Assembly: GCA_020352535.1 (NCBI GenBank)
Contig: CP070679.1
Coordinates: 485,431 to 525,915 of the forward strand
Reading direction: 5' to 3'
Length of the DNA stretch: 40,485 nt
Source: Candidatus Bathyarchaeota archaeon
GTDB taxonomy: Archaea > Thermoproteota > Bathyarchaeia > Bathyarchaeales > Bathyarchaeaceae
This document shows, piece by piece, positions 9,561-17,381 of the stretch. The first letter of the stretch is position 1; every line of letters starts with the position of its first letter. Position numbers and translations under genes: made by a program. Below the pieces are notes generated by a model. That model made no database searches. It was not told the origin of the DNA and saw only the letters and a program-made list of their open reading frames with translations.

Positions 9561-9589
9561 CGTTCTTGAGTATGCAAGATTGATTAAGG

Positions 9590-10675
9590 CTACGTTATTA
9601 TCTTTGGGAGCTGTTTCCTTTTCCGTGCTTCTCGGATTTCTACCGCTATTCTTCTTCCCATGTACATGCGATTGCCATGTTTCAGGTAGGCATAAGGCGA
9701 AGTCCCAATTCCAACATTGGTACCCGCGACTATTCGAGCTGAAATCTCAAACACGTAGATCTCGAGATTGTCTGTTATGACCATTTCCAGGCAGAATGGA
9801 CCTATGATTCCTGCTGAAACTATATCCTTTGAAGCGTTCACCACACTGTCACCCATTCGAATTAATTCTGGAAGAAGGGATTCCCGAAGCGTGATCGGAA
9901 TATTACCAACTATCGTATAAGTGGGATTTGTGATTGCCCTAAGCTGTTCGCTTGCTGGGATTTTTCCGATGGCGTCAACAGCTGATTCATAACGTCGATC
10001 CACCCCGAAAAACTCAACATCGTCATTCACTATAGAAGAAAAGTAATGTGGGTAAACGTTTACACCCAAGATGTATTCCTGCAGATGTATTCGACCGATG
10101 TCTACTTGGTTGAGAAGCTTGCGACCAACCATCTCCTTAACTTTTCTGTGGAACGATTCTGGGGAGTCTGACAAGAAGTACCCCTTCCCACCTTTTGCTC
10201 CAGGGAGCTTAGCTATGGTCAGGCCATGAATCTCCTCTGGCTTCTCAAAGGTTCGTGGCAACCTGAGCTCCGCCTTAGACAGCCATTCTCTCTGCTTCTC
10301 ACGACTGGTTTCCCAATTGAGCAGCTCCCGGTTTCCGAACATGGGAACACGCAGGAGATCAGCCATCTGCTTCATGCTCAAGTAGGCTGTGAATGATCCA
10401 TGGGGAACAAGAATCGTGTTGAGATGACGCAGCTTCTCTTGGATGCTTTCGCTTGATATGTCAGCGAAGTCTCTTACCAGTACTAGTTCATCTGCTACTC
10501 CGAATCTCCTGTAAAGGATTGCATCGGCTTTCCTACAAACACATACTGTTTTAAAGCCTTCTTCTTGTGCTCCCTTCAGAATATTCAGCGCTGAATGAGA
10601 GCCCAAAGTTCCTATTGTCAGCCTATCTGAGTCGTATTTGGCTAGTATCTCCTGTATTTCCTTGTTGTCTATCAC
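9590..10675 (-). CDS. purP: PurP, formate-dependent FAICAR synthetase (canonical copy)
   Basis: Archaeal ATP-grasp ligase that formylates AICAR to FAICAR with formate and ATP, replacing the folate-dependent PurH step. The 361-residue chain keeps the features of characterised methanogen PurP: TIGTLGSHSALNILKGA near the N-terminus, ILVPHGSFTAYL, VPMFGNRELLNWE, the glycine-rich ATP-grasp loop LPGAKGGKGYF, EYILGVNVYPHYF, RIPAS-like KIPASEQL, GNIPITLRESLLP and VFEISARIVAGTN near the C-terminus. It starts with GTG overlapping the TGA of its paralogue (GTGA), so the two are translationally coupled. Of the two tandem copies this is the one expected to be catalytically normal. Confidence 0.93.
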   Translation of the reverse strand: MIDNKEIQEILAKYDSDRLTIGTLGSHSALNILKGAQEEGFKTVCVCRKADAILYRRFGVADELVLVRDFADISSESIQEKLRHLNTILVPHGSFTAYLSMKQMADLLRVPMFGNRELLNWETSREKQREWLSKAELRLPRTFEKPEEIHGLTIAKLPGAKGGKGYFLSDSPESFHRKVKEMVGRKLLNQVDIGRIHLQEYILGVNVYPHYFSSIVNDDVEFFGVDRRYESAVDAIGKIPASEQLRAITNPTYTIVGNIPITLRESLLPELIRMGDSVVNASKDIVSAGIIGPFCLEMVITDNLEIYVFEISARIVAGTNVGIGTSPYAYLKHGNRMYMGRRIAVEIREARKRKQLPKIIT

Positions 10676-11769
10676 GTTACAATTTCCTCAAGCCTTTTTC
10701 CTTTGATAGCCCGTCTTATTTCCATTGCCACCCTCCTTCCGGGACCAACTTCCATCCCATACTTGTATTTCATGTAGGGTGAGGTAGGCTCTACACATGG
10801 GCAACCAGGAACACGAGGGCTAACATCAAAAACGTAGAATTGCAGGCTCTTTGTGATCGCCCCTTGTAGTGCGAATAGTCCTACGATCCCAGGCGGATAC
10901 ACTTTTTTACAGACATCCACGAAGCTTTCTCCTACGCTAAAGACTTTCTCTATCTGGCTTTCTCGCATGGTCAAGCCAAAGTGGCCTATCTCAATGTTCT
11001 GAGTTGGTATTTCAAGTTGAAGCTGCTCGTTGGCTGATAAATCTAATACTCCATCTAAATCAGTTTGTATTCTTCTATCAAATCCTAGAAAGTCAAGCTC
11101 ATCGGCTAGCGGAGACCAGAAGAAGTTGGCATTGAACTTTGCTCCGATTATATACTCTTCTATGACAGCGTCTTCCAGGTCCTCTTTACTGATAATTCCC
11201 TTTTCAAGTCGCTGACTAGCTTTCTTTTCAAACTCTTTAGGGGAAGAAGCATAGAAAAAGGCTCGTTCAATCTTTCTCTCTTTCTCCGGGACCTTGACTA
11301 TGACTAAACGGTCTATCTCGTTATGTGACTTGAAGATCTTTGGCGTCGGTATCCTGGATTTCGTAAGCAGGTAGTGCTGGTTCTTGGGCGAGTTAAGTTC
11401 CTCAGTCCTAAGCATGTACCGATTTCCCATGATGGGTACACTGAATCTCTCTTCTATGGCTTCATATCCTACATAGGTTGAGAATGAACGATTTGGCACG
11501 AAAATCGTGGATAATTCCCTAAATTTCTTAATCTGCTTTGGTTTCGCCATATCCGCAAACTTATCTAGTAACATTACGTGGTCGAAGAGATTTCTATAGT
11601 GTTTGGTGTATGTTTTTTCTCTACCCTTTTGGCAAACCACTACTGTTTCAAATCCTTCTTGTTTAGCTCCATGGGCGACTTCAAGGGCTGAATGCGAGCC
11701 TAACACGCCAACTCTAATCTTACGGACATCATACTTTGAGGCTATCCTCCTAACATCATCGCTAATCAT
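10672..11769 (-). CDS. PurP-family paralogue with degenerate ATP-grasp loop
   Basis: A 365-residue member of the PurP family, colinear with the downstream canonical copy: KIRVGVLGSHSALEVAHGA, IFVPNRSFSTYV, VPIMGNRYMLRTEE, EEYIIGAKFNANFF, FLGFDRRIQTDLDG, GHFGLTMRESQIEK, and a C-terminal EVGPGRRVAMEIRRA. Where functional PurP has a glycine-rich PGxxGGxGYF loop, this copy has VPEKERKIERAFF, and the canonical SARxxxGTN block reads SPRVPGCPCVEP. It may be a second-subunit or neofunctionalised form; a role in the following IMP cyclohydrolase step is one speculative possibility because no purH or purO is in view. The ATG has a good GAGGTGA site about 6 nt upstream. It is the first gene of the PurP-PurP-purM unit. 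Confidence 0.88.
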   Translation of the reverse strand: MISDDVRRIASKYDVRKIRVGVLGSHSALEVAHGAKQEGFETVVVCQKGREKTYTKHYRNLFDHVMLLDKFADMAKPKQIKKFRELSTIFVPNRSFSTYVGYEAIEERFSVPIMGNRYMLRTEELNSPKNQHYLLTKSRIPTPKIFKSHNEIDRLVIVKVPEKERKIERAFFYASSPKEFEKKASQRLEKGIISKEDLEDAVIEEYIIGAKFNANFFWSPLADELDFLGFDRRIQTDLDGVLDLSANEQLQLEIPTQNIEIGHFGLTMRESQIEKVFSVGESFVDVCKKVYPPGIVGLFALQGAITKSLQFYVFDVSPRVPGCPCVEPTSPYMKYKYGMEVGPGRRVAMEIRRAIKGKRLEEIVT

Positions 11770-11944
11770 TCTACTTCACCTCTATAATCACCGCACGTAA
11801 CTCTCAAATGCTCTCCTCCATCAGCTTCGTCCTCTGCCTAGGAGAGTGAGCGGATATAGCTGTCTGTAACTGTTTTCGGGCATTCCGCTCTGCGTCTGTA
11901 GCTGCAGAAGCCAATTTCAGGGTCATCTAAAACTCTCCAGAATG

Positions 11945-12808
11945 TCAGAACTTCTCACCAGTGAGTCTTTCATAAGCTTCGATGTATCGTTGGCTTGTCT
12001 TCTGTACGAGCTGATCAGGTAGAATCGGTTCCTTCAGCTTGGTTCCAGGCTTGGGGGGATTCTTATTCCATCCCTTCTCTTTTTCGAGGTAGTCTCTTAC
12101 AATCTGTTTGTCAAAGCTATCCTGGGCTCTTCCCGGCTGATATTTACTTTTTTCCCAGAATCGGCAGCCATCCGGTGTTCCGATTTCATCGATTAGAACT
12201 ATCTTGTCATTCTCATCTTTTCCGAACTCTACTTTAAAGTCTGCGAGGATGAATCCAGCTCGCTCTGCATCTTCTAGCATCATATTGTTCAATCTTAAGG
12301 CGACTGTTCGGATTTCGTCGATTTCATCAGGAGTGAGCCATCCATAGGTGCTGATGTCTTTCTCTGTTATCAGCCTATCCTTGGATTCCAACTTGGTGGT
12401 AAATTCCACTATAGGTTCTCTAAGTTTTGCAGCCAATATCGGGTCTGTCCCTTCTGGAAGCTTAACTTCATGGCGTTGAAATCTCTTCCAGAAGGAGCCA
12501 TACACATAGTTCCTTCCTATTACTTCTATGGGGATGAGAAAGAGCTTCTTGACAAGCATCTGGTCTGGGCTAGGATTCTCGATTAAATGGGTTTCAATGC
12601 CAGAAATGCTACACTTCGAGAAGTAATATGTAGATAGGCGACATAGAACCTCGCCTTTGTGAGGAATTTCGTCTGCTAGCATTACGTCATGAGACGACAG
12701 TCGATTTGTGTAGACGAGTAGAAGCCTAGCTTCCCCGACATCGTAGATATCCTTAACCTTCCCGCTTCGAAGATAGCGACCTGCTGGTTTGTTCAATGCA
12801 TCATCCAC
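11945..12808 (-). CDS. purC: SAICAR synthetase
   Basis: Joins CAIR with aspartate using ATP to make SAICAR. The 287 residues show the PurC pattern: YLRSGKVKDIYD, LVYTNRLSSHDVMLADEIPHKGEVL, PIEVIGRNYVYGSFWKRF, LADFKVEFGK, IVLIDEIGTPDGCRFWEKS and a C-terminal SFDKQIVRDYLE. The longest frame starts with GTG (12806-12808), overlapping the purE end by 8 nt. A TTG four codons later (12794-12796) lies 8 nt after an AGGTGG site and just past the purE stop, and may be the true start. Either way it is coupled to purE in a two-gene operon. Confidence 0.95.
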   Translation of the reverse strand: MDDALNKPAGRYLRSGKVKDIYDVGEARLLLVYTNRLSSHDVMLADEIPHKGEVLCRLSTYYFSKCSISGIETHLIENPSPDQMLVKKLFLIPIEVIGRNYVYGSFWKRFQRHEVKLPEGTDPILAAKLREPIVEFTTKLESKDRLITEKDISTYGWLTPDEIDEIRTVALRLNNMMLEDAERAGFILADFKVEFGKDENDKIVLIDEIGTPDGCRFWEKSKYQPGRAQDSFDKQIVRDYLEKEKGWNKNPPKPGTKLKEPILPDQLVQKTSQRYIEAYERLTGEKF

Positions 12809-13310
12809 CTGTCAGCTCAGCAACTTTTCTTCCTTTAACTTTGCCATCAGCAACATTGACGTTTCTTCTCTTAGCTAGTTGTCCCTCTATGATTCTCTTA
12901 GCCAGGTCTGGCTCTTCTAGGGCTAGAATTTTTGCAGCTGCTAAACCAGCGCTCTCTGGGTTGAGGACAACAAGGGGGGACACTCCACTTGGCATCCTCA
13001 AGGATGAGAGGATATCATTGCCTGCGAACTTCTCGGAATAGGGTGGGCAAGCGATAACTGGGAATTTTGTCTGAGCATCAACTACTCCTGAAAGCGCGTT
13101 GGATAAGCCAGCAACCGTAATGTAGACGATTGCCTGCTCTGTTCGTTCGTATTCCTCCAAGATTCTGAGTAGTTCATTTGGCGTTTTATGGGCAGATGCT
13201 ACCCGATACTCGTAATGAACGTTCAACCGTTCGAGCATCCGGCCTATTGGGATTGCGAAGTCGAGGTCTCCTTTGGACCCCATTATGATTACGACGACAT
13301 GTCGGGACAT
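12801..13310 (-). CDS. purE: PurE, class II type (AIR carboxylase)
   Basis: Carboxylates AIR to CAIR. The 169-residue chain begins at the ATG at 13308-13310, chosen because a TATA box lies 24-32 nt upstream and the extra 19 codons of the longer frame would lie in the promoter. It has IIMGSKGDLDFA, the SAHKTP motif with His41, and then VAGLSNALSGVVDA, ACPPYSEKFAGNDI and SSLRMPSGVSPLVV. The SAHKT, SNALSG and CPP...SSLRMPSG pattern is that of class II PurE and the PurE part of animal PAICS, which use CO2 directly, rather than the SAHRTP / GAGGAAHLPGM pattern of class I mutases. No purK is in the window, which is consistent. It heads the purE-purC operon. Confidence 0.93.
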   Translation of the reverse strand: MSRHVVVIIMGSKGDLDFAIPIGRMLERLNVHYEYRVASAHKTPNELLRILEEYERTEQAIVYITVAGLSNALSGVVDAQTKFPVIACPPYSEKFAGNDILSSLRMPSGVSPLVVLNPESAGLAAAKILALEEPDLAKRIIEGQLAKRRNVNVADGKVKGRKVAELTGG

Positions 13311-13333
13311 GGTTGTATATTCTAAGAGAAACC

Positions 13334-13342
13334 TATATAAAC
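13334..13342 (-). promoter_or_regulatory. TATA box for purE-purC
   Basis: Minus-strand GTTTATATA sits 24-32 nt before the purE ATG, with no Shine-Dalgarno between. This is textbook spacing for an archaeal leaderless promoter and fixes the purE start. Confidence 0.7.
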
Positions 13343-13501
13343 ACAGGCGATTCCTGCAAGCTTCCAATTCTAGGTACTGAGTTCCCGACCACCTGTGAAA
13401 GTTCCTTCGGATTCTTAGCTTCTACTGAGTAGCGCCGTCTGAGTAACTCTGAGATTTCATCAAGATCAAACTAATGCCTTTTCATCATCCGGCATGGAAT
13501 A

Positions 13502-13541
13502 CTCTAGAGGGCGAAAGATAAAGGTTTACGTTCGTCTAGAG
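13502..13541. repeat. 7-bp inverted repeat downstream of the SSB gene
   Basis: CTCTAGA at 13502-13508 pairs perfectly with TCTAGAG at 13535-13541, leaving a 26-nt loop. It begins 22 nt beyond the SSB stop on the minus strand and could form a 3'-end hairpin of that transcript. No T-run follows, so a terminator role is only possible. Confidence 0.3.
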
Positions 13542-13562
13542 CAATCGGTCTTGAGCGCGGTC

Positions 13563-14036
13563 TCAGTATCTTCTTCGCTGTTGACCGCGACGATCCCCAT
13601 ACCCTCTTCTTTCACCGTATCTTGGGCGATAGGATCGATAACGCCTCTCTTGCTCGTATCGTTTATCGGAGAGGTTGTTATCCGTATTGACTTCGGATAT
13701 GGGTGACTCTTCAAGAAGCTCAAAGCTGCCATATCTTCCGATGTTCAGACGCATATTTCCTCGGAACAGATTGACATAGCCATTGGTGATCTGCAGGGTC
13801 GCATCATCACCGACTTTGTCAATGTTCTCATCCCAGAGAGTCAGATACACGCATCCTGTCTCGTCTCCGACTAGCGCGTCTAGGACTCTCCGTGACGTGT
13901 AATCTCTTGAAGATGTAACGTTTCTAACCTCACTCTTTGAGATTACCTTGGCAATAGTGTTTACTTCTCTCGAGCTTGGAGTCAGTTTTTCAATCTTTAT
14001 GAACTCCTTACCTTCAGCTGGTTTTTCATCTGACAT
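13563..14036 (-). CDS. ssb: single-stranded DNA-binding protein, crenarchaeal single-OB type
   Basis: Binds ssDNA during replication and repair. The 157 residues form one OB-fold (about 10-110) with a pattern like Sulfolobus SSB: INTIAKVISKSEV-like opening, VLDALVGDETGCVYLTLWDE, TLQITNGYVNLFRGNMRLNIG. The tail (about 125-157) is rich in Arg, Tyr and Gly with RYRSYRPRYGERRGYGDRR, resembling the Sulfolobus RGG-type linker but lacking an acidic tip; here it ends in basic RRRY. The ATG has a weak AGAAG site. Single-gene unit between the purine block and the divergent radical SAM gene. Confidence 0.88.
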   Translation of the reverse strand: MSDEKPAEGKEFIKIEKLTPSSREVNTIAKVISKSEVRNVTSSRDYTSRRVLDALVGDETGCVYLTLWDENIDKVGDDATLQITNGYVNLFRGNMRLNIGRYGSFELLEESPISEVNTDNNLSDKRYEQERRYRSYRPRYGERRGYGDRRGQQRRRY

Positions 14037-14319
14037 ATCTTCTACGCTCGCAACGTTTCAATGCCAATTGAACATCCCTATTCTTAAGCATTGTGGTAAG
14101 CCGAGAAACGAAGGCTTTCTAGGATGTGCTGATTGCTATAGACCCTCTAAGAATTCCAACCGTTGTCAGACTGAATCATCAGTCGATGACTCGAACATCA
14201 GGTGCAAAGGCTCACTGCTCAGACAGGTCTTGACCGTGTTGGAAAGAGCTTTATGCTCTCATTCTCTGATTAGGCTGCAACGGATAGGATGTGTTAGCCA
14301 AATATCTGGGGAAATCTTC

Positions 14320-15744
14320 TTGAGAATTCTCTTCGTGGAACCACCAAAAGATTACTGGTTTGTCATGGGCGAGTACCTTCCGCCTCCTTATGGGATTCTA
14401 CAGCTCGCCGCGTTTCTTGAAAGTGAAGCTCCGAGTGTGGAAGTTGAGGTGTTGGACTGCCAAGCTGAAGGCTTAGATTGGAAGGGCCTTGAGAAACGCT
14501 TGGCTTCTTCTATGCCTGATATCGTCGCGTCGAGTTCGCTTGCCACCTGCAACACCTATGTTGCAGTTCGAACCTTTGAGACCGCCAAGAAGGCAAATCC
14601 TAGCGTCCTAACGCTCGCTGGGGGCCAACACTTCACTACAACCGCTCAGGAAAGCCTTGAGTCTTACCCTGAAATCGACGCTATTGTACGTGGCGAAGGA
14701 GAGCAAACCTTGGTGAAGCTAGTTCGAGCATTTGCCAAGAACGAATCATTCGGAAATGTGAAAGGGCTCTCTTTCAGACACAACGGTAAAATTATCCACA
14801 ACCCCCCACAACCTCTACTCCAGAACTTGGATGATTTGCCCTTCCCTGGGTATCACTTGGTAGAGGATGTTGTTCACAAATACCACTTCACGGGGATGGC
14901 GGGTCCTAGGAAACGATATGCCCTAATCGAAGGGTCTCGAGGCTGTCAGCATCGTTGCACATTTTGCACCCAATGGGCTCATTGGAATGGTACTTGGCGG
15001 ACAAAGTCACCGAGTAGAATTGCGGACGAGTTTGAGTATTGTTATGAAAAGTATGGAAGCCGATTCATCTGGCTTACCGATGACAACTTTGGATTGGGGA
15101 AGCGAGCAAACGATTTAGCTGAAGAAATCGCTCAACGAGGTTTCTCCGACGACTTGATGTGGTTTACACAAGTTCGGTGTGATGATGTCGTCAAATACAA
15201 CCATCTGCTCCCGAAGTTGCGGAAATCCGGTCTTCGCTGGACGCTTCTGGGAGTGGAAAACCCGAACCCGTCAACGCTACGCGCTTTCAAGAAAAATTTG
15301 AGTCCGGACGATGCCCGAAAGGCTGTGAAGCTGCTACGGGCTAACGACATCTTTGCCCATGCCATGTTGATTATTGGAGAACGCAAGGATACAACGAAGT
15401 CAATTGCACACGTTAGAGAATTCATGAATGAGATTGATCCCGCTTTTGCGATTTTCGGGATCCTCACACCGTTTCCTGGTACAGCGATTTTCACGCAAGC
15501 CAAACGAGAAGGCTGGATCGAAGATTTCAACTGGGCTCATTACGACATGGTTCACGCAATTATGCCTACCGAAACGCTCTCAAGAGCAGAAGTGCAGGAA
15601 GAACTCTACAACTGCTACCGAAGCTTCTTCGGATCATGGAGCCGACGATTGAAAGGTTTCTTCTCATCGAACGAAATAAAGCGACGCGTCTACTGGTACA
15701 TGTCTACAAGAGGTATCATTCGGCAGCTGAAAAGCTTGTTCTGA
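14320..15744 (+). CDS. B12-binding-domain radical SAM protein
   Basis: Radical SAM enzyme with an N-terminal cobalamin-binding-like domain. The start is put at TTG (14320), giving 474 residues that begin MRILFVEPPKDYW; GGGG lies about 8 nt upstream, and the longer frame would run antisense through SSB. Residues 1-140 have the B12-domain order (PPPYGILQLAAFLE, PDIVASSSLATC, LAGGQHFTTT, VRGEGEQTL). The [4Fe-4S] motif is Cys209-x3-Cys213-x2-Cys216 (GCQHRCTFC), followed by WLTDDNFGLG and LLGVENPN. Such proteins methylate or rearrange unactivated carbons in lipids, cofactors or tetrapyrroles; the substrate is not evident. A membrane protein gene follows after 3 nt and is probably co-transcribed. 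Confidence 0.88.
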   Translation: MRILFVEPPKDYWFVMGEYLPPPYGILQLAAFLESEAPSVEVEVLDCQAEGLDWKGLEKRLASSMPDIVASSSLATCNTYVAVRTFETAKKANPSVLTLAGGQHFTTTAQESLESYPEIDAIVRGEGEQTLVKLVRAFAKNESFGNVKGLSFRHNGKIIHNPPQPLLQNLDDLPFPGYHLVEDVVHKYHFTGMAGPRKRYALIEGSRGCQHRCTFCTQWAHWNGTWRTKSPSRIADEFEYCYEKYGSRFIWLTDDNFGLGKRANDLAEEIAQRGFSDDLMWFTQVRCDDVVKYNHLLPKLRKSGLRWTLLGVENPNPSTLRAFKKNLSPDDARKAVKLLRANDIFAHAMLIIGERKDTTKSIAHVREFMNEIDPAFAIFGILTPFPGTAIFTQAKREGWIEDFNWAHYDMVHAIMPTETLSRAEVQEELYNCYRSFFGSWSRRLKGFFSSNEIKRRVYWYMSTRGIIRQLKSLF

Positions 15745-15747
15745 GCC

Positions 15748-16503
15748 GTGAAACACTTGTCCAAATGCCTATATCGAAACCCTGGGCTCCTGTTTATGGT
15801 CGGAACCTCCTTCTTCGGATTGCTCCTCATTGGTGTTGTGGCTCTGAATCTACAACCGATAAAGGCGAACTTCCTTTGGCGCAAACCCTTGATTGGCTCC
15901 CTCTATGCATTGATCTGCCTTGCTGGGATTGTAGCGGTCTTCTTTCCGACACTCTGTTCCACTTTGGTTACTTCCAAGAAGAAAGCGACGCGTCATAGCC
16001 TCGCCACAAGCCCCTTTAAACCCACTAGCATATATCCCTTTATAGGCGCCCATCACCCTGACTGCCAGAACTTCTCAGCCCATGTGTTTCACACCAACAA
16101 TCGAAGGACTTGCGCAGCGTGCCTTGGATTACTGCTTGGAGGACTGATTTCTCTTGCAGGCACTTGGCTCTTCTTCTTTGGTGAATGGAGCCTCAGTGGG
16201 AATAGCTTGCAAGGAATCCTCCTAGGACTGGTCGGAGTTGGTCTTGGCCTACTTCAGTACAAGATAGGGTCAAACATCATCCGCCTGATAGCGAACAGCT
16301 TTTTCGTCATCGGTACACTCTTCCTGTTAGTAGGGATTGATGAGCTCGCTCAAAGCGTACTAGCTGACCTATTTGTGATTGGGCTAGCTCTATTTTGGCT
16401 TTTCACGCGAATATCGCTGTCGCAGTGGAACAACTGGCGAATCTGCCACAATTGCCCTGTGGATTCCTGTCGACACCGAATATTAGACAATAAGGGGGGT
16501 TGA
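15748..16503 (+). CDS. multi-pass membrane protein with Cys/His segment
   Basis: Unidentified 251-residue membrane protein. Hydrophobic helices are seen at about 14-33, 47-67, 125-145, 152-170 and 175-215. Between helices two and three lies a polar segment with HHPDC, HVFH and RTCAACLG, and the C-terminus has CHNCPVDSC, so two His/Cys clusters could bind metal or a cofactor on one membrane face. It starts with GTG, 3 nt after the radical SAM stop, without a clear Shine-Dalgarno, which suggests coupling. The pairing hints that it is a partner or a target-side membrane component of the radical SAM enzyme (inference). Confidence 0.75.
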   Translation: MKHLSKCLYRNPGLLFMVGTSFFGLLLIGVVALNLQPIKANFLWRKPLIGSLYALICLAGIVAVFFPTLCSTLVTSKKKATRHSLATSPFKPTSIYPFIGAHHPDCQNFSAHVFHTNNRRTCAACLGLLLGGLISLAGTWLFFFGEWSLSGNSLQGILLGLVGVGLGLLQYKIGSNIIRLIANSFFVIGTLFLLVGIDELAQSVLADLFVIGLALFWLFTRISLSQWNNWRICHNCPVDSCRHRILDNKGG

Positions 16504-16507
16504 GCTG

Positions 16508-16861
16508 CTATCGACGGCTTAGCCCATAGATAGCGCCAACGAGTATTAGCACGCCGAAGACTATTGCTGCGAAAGGCCCGATCTCCACATTAGGCATCTG
16601 CTCAGGAAACACTTGTCCTAAAAGCCATATGAGCCCCCAAAGCACGATGAGTACGCCAATTGCCAGGCCGACGATCGAACCACCTCTTGGAATTCCAAAA
16701 CACTCTTCCTCTTGCCTAATTCCAAAACAGTCCTCCTCATGTTTATGTCGACGTTTCCGAGGAGGGGGAGGAGGGGTTCCTGTTTCCAGGTTGAGTCCGC
16801 ACTTCACACAGAACTTTGCCTCTTCTTCGTTCTTCGCCCCGCATTTGGTGCAAACAACCAT
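16508..16861 (-). CDS. zinc-ribbon membrane protein
   Basis: A 117-residue protein with an N-terminal zinc ribbon (Cys4, Cys7, Cys18, Cys21), a proline run TPPPPPRKRR, a duplicated 9-residue unit with EEDCFGI (about 42-48) and EEECFGI (51-57), and two C-terminal transmembrane helices (about 61-82 and 94-114). The ATG has GGAGAAAG about 6 nt upstream. It converges on the preceding membrane-protein gene with a 4-nt gap. Function unknown; zinc ribbon plus transmembrane helices is a common archaeal architecture. The CFGI duplication is visible in DNA as a 27-bp near repeat. Confidence 0.8.
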   Translation of the reverse strand: MVVCTKCGAKNEEEAKFCVKCGLNLETGTPPPPPRKRRHKHEEDCFGIRQEEECFGIPRGGSIVGLAIGVLIVLWGLIWLLGQVFPEQMPNVEIGPFAAIVFGVLILVGAIYGLSRR

Positions 16862-17010
16862 CAGTCTTTCTCCTACATCGAGTCAGGTTTCATTCATACT
16901 GAATCTTCTTAAGACTTTCGGTATGTAGTCATGTTTTGCCTATCTGAAATAGTGATTCACACTTCATAATTCTTATCATAGCTTCTCGTGGTAAAGGCTC
17001 TGGGATCAAG

Positions 17011-17217
17011 ATGAATCACAAAGAGATGCTTCTGGAAGAGGTCATTGAGAAGGTTGGAGACAGAGTAGACCGACAGGCTGCTGCAAAGAAAGTGGAGCAA
17101 TTCTTGAAGCGGGGAAATGTATTCCTCTTGTTCGAAGTGATGAAACTACGAGGAGAAGTCGAAAGGCTACGGGAAGATGTGCAACACCCGAAGCCAAATG
17201 CCTCACGATTGCGCTGA
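17011..17217 (+). CDS. small charged helical protein
   Basis: A 68-residue frame rich in Lys, Glu and Arg, with MLLEEVIEKVGDRVD, QAAAKKVEQFLKRGNV and EVMKLRGEVERLRED; it should be all-helical with a short coiled coil. The opposite strand is also open but has the Ser/Leu/Arg-rich composition of an antisense shadow, so this strand is preferred. The ATG is preceded by a weak GGGATC. No family recognised. Confidence 0.5.
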   Translation: MNHKEMLLEEVIEKVGDRVDRQAAAKKVEQFLKRGNVFLLFEVMKLRGEVERLREDVQHPKPNASRLR

Positions 17218-17381
17218 ATCCAACGCAAGCAACGCTAGCTCCAACAACGGGTACCCCCAGTCGAGCCAGAATCGTGCACTGCATATGGGCAGTCGTCATC
17301 TCGAATGCTGAAAGCGAACCCGATAGAAAGGCTTGATTGACCAGATCCAAACGCTGATGCAGTGGCAGGCAGTTGAAAAGG

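Noticed and set aside
13948-14319. 124-codon N-terminal extension of the radical SAM frame
   Set aside because: It runs antisense through the SSB gene, has no B12-domain pattern, and a TTG with a GGGG site lies at the start of the recognisable domain.
17042-17350. Minus-strand 102-codon open frame opposite the small gene at 17011
   Set aside because: Ser/Leu/Arg-rich composition over the overlap is that of an antisense shadow; no ribosome site or motif.
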